64,000 bases of DNA, from NCBI GenBank assembly GCA_933228675.1, contig OW121743.1, forward strand, positions 12,384,871 through 12,448,870, in the 5' to 3' direction. The translations under genes and the position numbers were made by a program. Every line of letters begins with the position of its first letter. Within the stretch, counting starts at the first letter, position 1. The notes below the pieces were generated by a model. It ran no database searches. It saw nothing but the letters and a program-made list of their open reading frames with translations, and was not told the origin of the DNA. The DNA comes from Stomorhina lunata. Its lineage: Eukaryota; Arthropoda; Insecta; Diptera; Rhiniidae. Positions 58,798 to 64,000 of this stretch are shown one piece after another.

Positions 58798-61700
58798 CAG
58801 AGACCTGCGCCGTTCATTTTGATCGTAGTCGGCGGCTTACATCAAAATTAGCAGCGAAAAAATTTCCTACAGAGGTAAATTTTTGAAAAATTTCCTATAC
58901 ATGGAAGTAATTATTTGAATAATTTCCTTTAGTAAATAAATTTTTGAAAGTTTTCATAAAGAAGTAATTTTTTGAAAAATTTCCTGAAGAAGTAATTTTT
59001 TGAGATATTTGCTAAAGGAGTTAATTTTTCGAAAAATTTCCTAAAGAAGTAAATTTTCGAAAAATTTCCTAAAGAAGTAAATTTTTGAAAAATTTCCTAA
59101 GAAGTAAATTTTTGAAAAATTTCCTATAGAAGTTAATTTTTGAAAAATTCCCTATAGAAGTAAATTTTTGAAAAATTTCCTATGGAAGTAAATTTTTTAA
59201 AAATTTCCTATAGAAATAAATTTTTGAAAATTTTCCGATAGAAATAATTTTTTGAAAAATTTCCTATAGAAATAAATTTTTGAAAATTTTTCTATAGAAA
59301 TAATTTTTGAAAAATTTCCTAAAGAAGTAAATTTTTAAAAAATTTCCTATAAAAGTAAATTTTTAAAAAATTTCCTATATAAGAATATTTTTGAAAAATT
59401 TCCTATAGAAGTAATTTTTTTAAAAATTTTCTGCAGAAATAATTTTTTGAAAAATTTCCTAAAGAAGTAAATTTTTGAAAAATTTCCTAAAGAAGTAAAT
59501 TTTTGAAAAATTTGCTAAAGAAGTAAATATTTGAAAAATTTCCTGAAGAAGTAAATTTTTGAAAAATTTCCTCTAGAAATAAGTTTTTGGAAAATTTACT
59601 ACAGAAATAAATTTTTGAAAACTTTAATATAGAAGTAATTTTATTAAAGAAGTAAATTTTTGAAAAATTTCCTATAGAAGTAAATTTTTGTAAAATTTCC
59701 TATAGAAGTAAATTTTTGAAAAATTTCCTAAAGTAAATAAATTTTTGAAAGTTTTCCTAAAGAAGTAAATTTTTGAAAAATTTGCTTTGGAAGTAAATTT
59801 TTGAAAAATTTCCTATAGAAGTAAATTTTTGAAAAATTTCCTAAAGTAAATAAATTTTTGAAAGTTTTCCTAAAGAAGTAAATTTTTGAAAAATTTCCTG
59901 AAGAAGTAATTTTCGGAGATATTTGCTAAAGAAGTAAATTTTCGAAAAATTTACTAAAGAAGTAAATTTTTGAAAAATTTCCTATAGAAGTAAATTTTTG
60001 AAAAATTTCCTATAGAAGTAAATTTTTCAAAAATTTTTCAGTAGAAGTAAATTTTTGAAAAATTTCCTATAGAAGTATATTTATGAAAAATTTCCTAAAG
60101 TAAATAAATTTTTGAAAGTTTTCCTAAAGAAGTAAATTTTTGAAAAATTTCCTAAAGAAGTAATTTTTTGAGAAATTTGCTAAAGGAGTTAATTTTTCGA
60201 AAAATTTCCTAAAGAAGTAAATTTTTGAAAAATTTCCTATAGAAGTAAATTTTTGAAAAATTTCCTATAGAAGTAAATTTTTCAAAAATTTTTCAGTAGA
60301 AGTAAATTTTTGAAGAATTTCCTATAGAAGTAAATTTATGAAAAATTTCCTAAAGTAAATAAATTTTTGAAAGTTTTCCTAAAGAAGTAAATTTTTGAAA
60401 AATTTCCTGAAGAAGTAATTTTTTGAGAAATTTGCTAAAGGAGTTAATTTTTCGAAAAATTTCCTAAAGAAGTAAATTTTTGAAAAATTTCCTATAGAAG
60501 TAAATTTTTGAAAAATTTCCTATAGATGTAAATTTTTGAAAAATTTCCTAAAGTAAATAAATTTTTGAAAATTTTCCTTAAGAAGTAAATTTTTGAAAAA
60601 TTTACTGTAATAGTAATTTTTTTGAAAAATTTCCTATGGAAGTAAATTTTTGAAAAATTTCCTATGGAAGTAAATTTTTGAAAAATTTCCTATAAAAGTA
60701 AATTTTTGAAAAATTTCCTAAAGTAAATAAATTTTTGAAAGTTTTCCTAAAGAAGTTAATTTTTGAAAAATTTCCTATAGAAGTAAATTTTTGAAAAATT
60801 TCCTATAGAAGTAAATTTTTGAAAATTTTCCTATAGAAGTAAATTTTTGAAAAATTTCCTAAAGTAAATAAATTTTTGAAAGTTTTCCTAAAGAAGTAAA
60901 TTTTTGAAAAGTTTCCTATAGAAGTAAATTTTTGAAAAATTTCCTAAAGAAATAAATTTTTGAAAAATTTCCTAAAGTAAATAAATTTTTGAAAGTTTTC
61001 CTAAAGAAGTAAATTTTTTAAAAATTTCCTATAGAAGTAAATTTTTGAAAAATTTCCTAAGAAGTAAATTTTTGAAAAATTTCCTATAGAAGTAAATTTT
61101 TGAAAAATTTCCTATAGAAGTAAATTTTTGAAAAATTTCCTATGGAAGTAAATTTTTTAAAAATTTCCTATAGAAATAAATTTTTGAAAATTTTCCGATA
61201 GAAATATTTTTTTGAAAAATTTCCTATAGAAATAAATTTTTGAAATTTTTTCTATAGAAATAATTTTTGAAAAATTTCCTATAAAAGCAAATTTTTAAAA
61301 AATTTCCTATAAATGTAAATTTTTAAAAAATTTCCTATATAAGAATATTTTTGAAAAATTTCCTATAGAAGTAATTTTTTTAAAAATTTTCTGTAGAAGT
61401 AATTTTTTGAAAAATTTCCTAAAGAAGTAAATTTTTGAAAAATTTCCTAAAGAAGTAAATTTTTGAAAAATTTGCTAAAGAAGTAAATATTTGAAAAATT
61501 TCCTGAAGAAGTAAATTTTTGAAAAATTTCCTATTGAAGTAAACTTTTGAAAAATTTCCTCTAGAAATAAGTTTTTGGAAAATTTACTACAGAAATAAAT
61601 TTTTGAAAAATTTAATATAGAAGTAATTTTATTAAAGAAGTAAATTTTTGAAAAATTTCCTATAGAAGTAAATTTTTGTAAAATTTCCTATAGAAGTAAA

Positions 61701-63658
61701 TTTTTGAAAAATTTCCTAAAGTAAATAAATTTTTGAAAGTTTTCCTAAAGAAGTAAATGTTTGAAAAATTTCCTATAGAAGTAAATTTTTGAAAAATTTC
61801 CTAAAGTAAATAAATTTTTGAAAGTTTTCCTAAAGATGTAAATTTTTGAAAAATTTCCTGAAGAAGTAATTTTCGGAGATATTTGCTAAAGGAGTTAATT
61901 TTTCGAAAAATTTACTAAAGAAGTAAATTTTTGAAAAAATTTCCTATAGAAGTAAATTTTTGAAAAATTTCCTATAGAAGTAAATTTTTGAAAAATTTCC
62001 TATAGAAGTAAATTTTTCAAAAATTTTTCAGTAGAAGTAAATTTTTGAAGAATTTCCTATAGAAGTAAATTTATGAAAAATTTCCTAAAGTAAATAAATT
62101 TTTGAAAGTTTTCCTAAAGAAGTAAATTTTTGAAAAATTTCCTGAAGAAGTAATTTTTTGAGAAATTTGCTAAAGGAGTTAATTTTTCGAAAAATTTCCT
62201 AAAGAAGTAAATTTTTGAAAAATTTCCTATAGAAGTAAATTTTTGAAAAATTTCCTATAGATGTAAATTTTTGAAAAATTTCCTAAAGTAAATAAATTTT
62301 TGAAAATTTTCCTTAAGAAGTAAATTTTTGAAAAATTTACTGTAATAGTAATTTTTTTGAAAAATTTCCTATGGAAGTAAATTTTTGAAAAATTTCCTAT
62401 AGAAGTAAATTTTTGAAAAATTTCCTAAAGTAAATAAATTTTTGAAAGTTTTCCTAAAGAAGTTAATTTTTGAAAAATTTCCTATAGAAGTAAATTTTTG
62501 AAAAATTTCCTATAGAAGTAAATTTTTGAAAATTTTCCTATAGAAGTAAATTTTTGAAAAATTTCCTAAAGTAAATAAATTTTTGAAAGTTTTCCTAAAG
62601 AAGTTAATTTTTGAAAAATTTCCTATAGAAGTAAATTTTTGAAAAATTTCCTATAGAAGTAAATTTTTGAAAATTTTCCTATAGAAGTAAATTTTTGAAA
62701 AATTTCCTAAAGTAAATAAATTTTTTAAAGTTTTCCTAAAGAAGTAAATTTTTGAAAATTTTCCTGTAATAGTATTTTTTTGAGAAATTTGCTAAAGAAG
62801 TTAATTTTTCGAAAAATTTCCTAAAGAAGTAAATTTTTGGAAAATTTCCTATAGAAGTAAATTTTTGAAAAATTTCCTAAAGAAAATAAATTCTTGAAAG
62901 TTTTCCTAAAGAAGTAAATTTTTGAAAAATTTCCTATAGAAGTAAATTTTTGAAAAATTTCCTATAGAAGTAAATTTTTGAAAAATTTCCTATATAAAAA
63001 AAATTTCTGTTGACATAAATTTTTTTTAAAATTTCGTAAATGAAATTTTTGAAAGTTTTGATACAGAAGTAAATTTTTTAAAAATTTCCTATAGAAGTAA
63101 ATTTTTCAAAAATTTCCTATAAAAGTAAATTTTTGATAAATTTCCTATAGAAGTAAATTTTTGAAAAATTTCCTATAGAAGTAATTTTTTTAAAAATTAT
63201 CTGTAGAAGTAAATTTTTGAAAAATTTCCTATAGAAGAAAATTTTTGAAAAATTTCCTATATAAGTAAATTTTTGAAAAATTTTCTATAGAAGTAAATTT
63301 TTGAAAAATTTCCTAAAGAAGTAAATTTTTGAAAAATTTCCTATTGAAGTAAACTTTTGAAAAATTTTCCCTAGAAATAAGTTTTTGGAAAATTTCCTAC
63401 AGAAATAAATTTTTGAAAAATTTAATATAGAAGTAATTTTTTGAAAAATTTCTTATAGAAGTAAATATTGAAAGAAGTCATTTTTTTTAAACTTCCCTTT
63501 AAAAGTAAACTTTTGAGACAGATTTAGCAGCAATGCCAATACACTTTGCAAATCAGCGGCTTTTTTCAGCCGATTTTAGCCGAATAATATTGCGAAGGCG
63601 GCAACTGAAGAAAATTGTCGGCGGCTTGGCTTAGCCGGCTATTAGCCGCAGGTCTCTG
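58798..63658. mobile_element. Non-autonomous hAT-like element filled with a 28-bp satellite
   Basis: Ends are a perfect 12-bp inverted repeat, CAGAGACCTGCG (58798) and CGCAGGTCTCTG (ending 63658). Flanking 8-mers GTAGGCAG (58790-58797) and GCAGGCAG (63659-63666) match at 7 of 8, as for an aged hAT 8-bp target duplication; hobo/Hermes-type hATs begin CAGAG. The terminal ~130 bp on the right hold repeated AGCCG/CGGCT motifs, like subterminal transposase-binding sites; GTCGGCGGCTT also occurs in the left end. Between about 58860 and 63480 the element consists of tandem repeats. No transposase frame exists. Confidence 0.85.
58860..63480. repeat. 28-bp satellite (CCTATAGAAGTAAATTTTTG) with 1.96-kb higher-order period
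   Basis: Units of about 28 bp, CCTATAGAAGTAAATTTTTG plus AAAAATTT, with variants (CCTAAAGAAG, AAAGTAAATAAA, TTTTCAGTAGAAG). Rare variants recur at a spacing of 1,960 bp: CCGATAGAAAT at 59235 and 61195, TTTCGGAGATATTTGC at 59911 and 61871. A block of about 2 kb was therefore duplicated. It contains the CTATAGAA core also seen in the other arrays of the window. It lies inside the hAT-like element. Confidence 0.95.
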
Positions 63659-63666
63659 GCAGGCAG

Positions 63667-64000
63667 GTCTTGATATCATGTTGTTATCACTTAATCAGGC
63701 AACCAGAAGCTGTATGAGACGAAAATACTCTATATGACTAGAAAATGCTTTACCTTGAAGGTTTTGTGTTAAGAAATTTTTCTTAAGAAGTTTTTTCGCT
63801 TCTCCAAGCCCATTCCAAAATATAAAAAAATCAACCATATTTGGCAATAATTAAAAGAGCAAGAGCTTTTTTACTTCTGAGGTGTTCTATTTTGACGCTT
63901 AATATTTCACCCTGTGAAAACACAGAAAGCTTGGATCCTCCTTAACAATTCTTGTATATATACAGATGCAATCAGACCCACAGTTTAGAAGATATAGATT
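63667..64000. other. Intergenic to the window end, nothing seen
   Basis: AT-rich unique sequence beyond the hAT-like element. No open frame or repeat of note. Confidence 0.5.

Overview
The window is nuclear DNA of a higher fly. The likely group is brachyceran and probably calyptrate (blow-fly or house-fly relatives). The evidence is a 7-transmembrane insect gustatory receptor with the TYhhhhhQF C-terminus, two insect-type GMC oxidoreductases with 60-64 bp introns, DD41D (rosa-like) Tc1/mariner transposons, and very AT-rich, transposon- and satellite-laden intergenic DNA. Only three protein genes look intact and all are on the minus strand. The rest is satellites, transposable elements and their remains. 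No rRNA, tRNA, CRISPR or viral genes were seen.

Layout. 1-4444: arrays of a 31-bp satellite centred on the palindrome TTTTCTATAGAAAA, interrupted twice by the same 0.27-kb spacer. 5111-8050: an almost perfectly uniform 11-bp satellite. 8400-12673: a four-exon gustatory receptor (421 codons) whose 2.84-kb second intron holds a ~181-bp satellite. 12870-15520: a different ~180-bp satellite just upstream of it. 16960-22524: dispersed 'TATACCC' repeats, a 2.1-kb (CAGACAGAGA)n array and a decayed RNase H-bearing LINE. 22989-24251 and 37425-38544: two DD41D transposons that carry different internal deletions. 25428-26345: interleaved inverted repeats. 28088-32000: another TATACCC repeat and a ~140-bp tandem repeat. 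32820-35520: a 30-bp CTATAG satellite ending in a LINE endonuclease relic. 38796-40731 and 52741-54666: two paralogous GMC oxidoreductases. Between them lie a ~335-bp tandem repeat, a 2.4-kb fold-back element and a somewhat less AT-rich tract (47-52.3 kb) of decayed tandem and palindromic repeats. 54986-57840: a 33-bp/15-bp CTATAG-CTATCG satellite. 58798-63658: a 4.86-kb element with hAT-type ends whose interior is almost wholly a 28-bp satellite.

The three genes are not an operon. The receptor is a membrane chemosensory protein. The GMC proteins are predicted secreted FAD enzymes of unknown substrate that arose by tandem duplication; they share intron position and phase and have colinear lengths. 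The most unusual content is structural: a satellite amplified between transposon ends, several arrays sharing one CTATAG(AAA) core, long near-palindromes, and inverted repeats bracketing the last receptor exons. Exon models were assembled by hand from splice signals and reading-frame continuity. Repeat boundaries are approximate to a few tens of bases unless terminal repeats are described.
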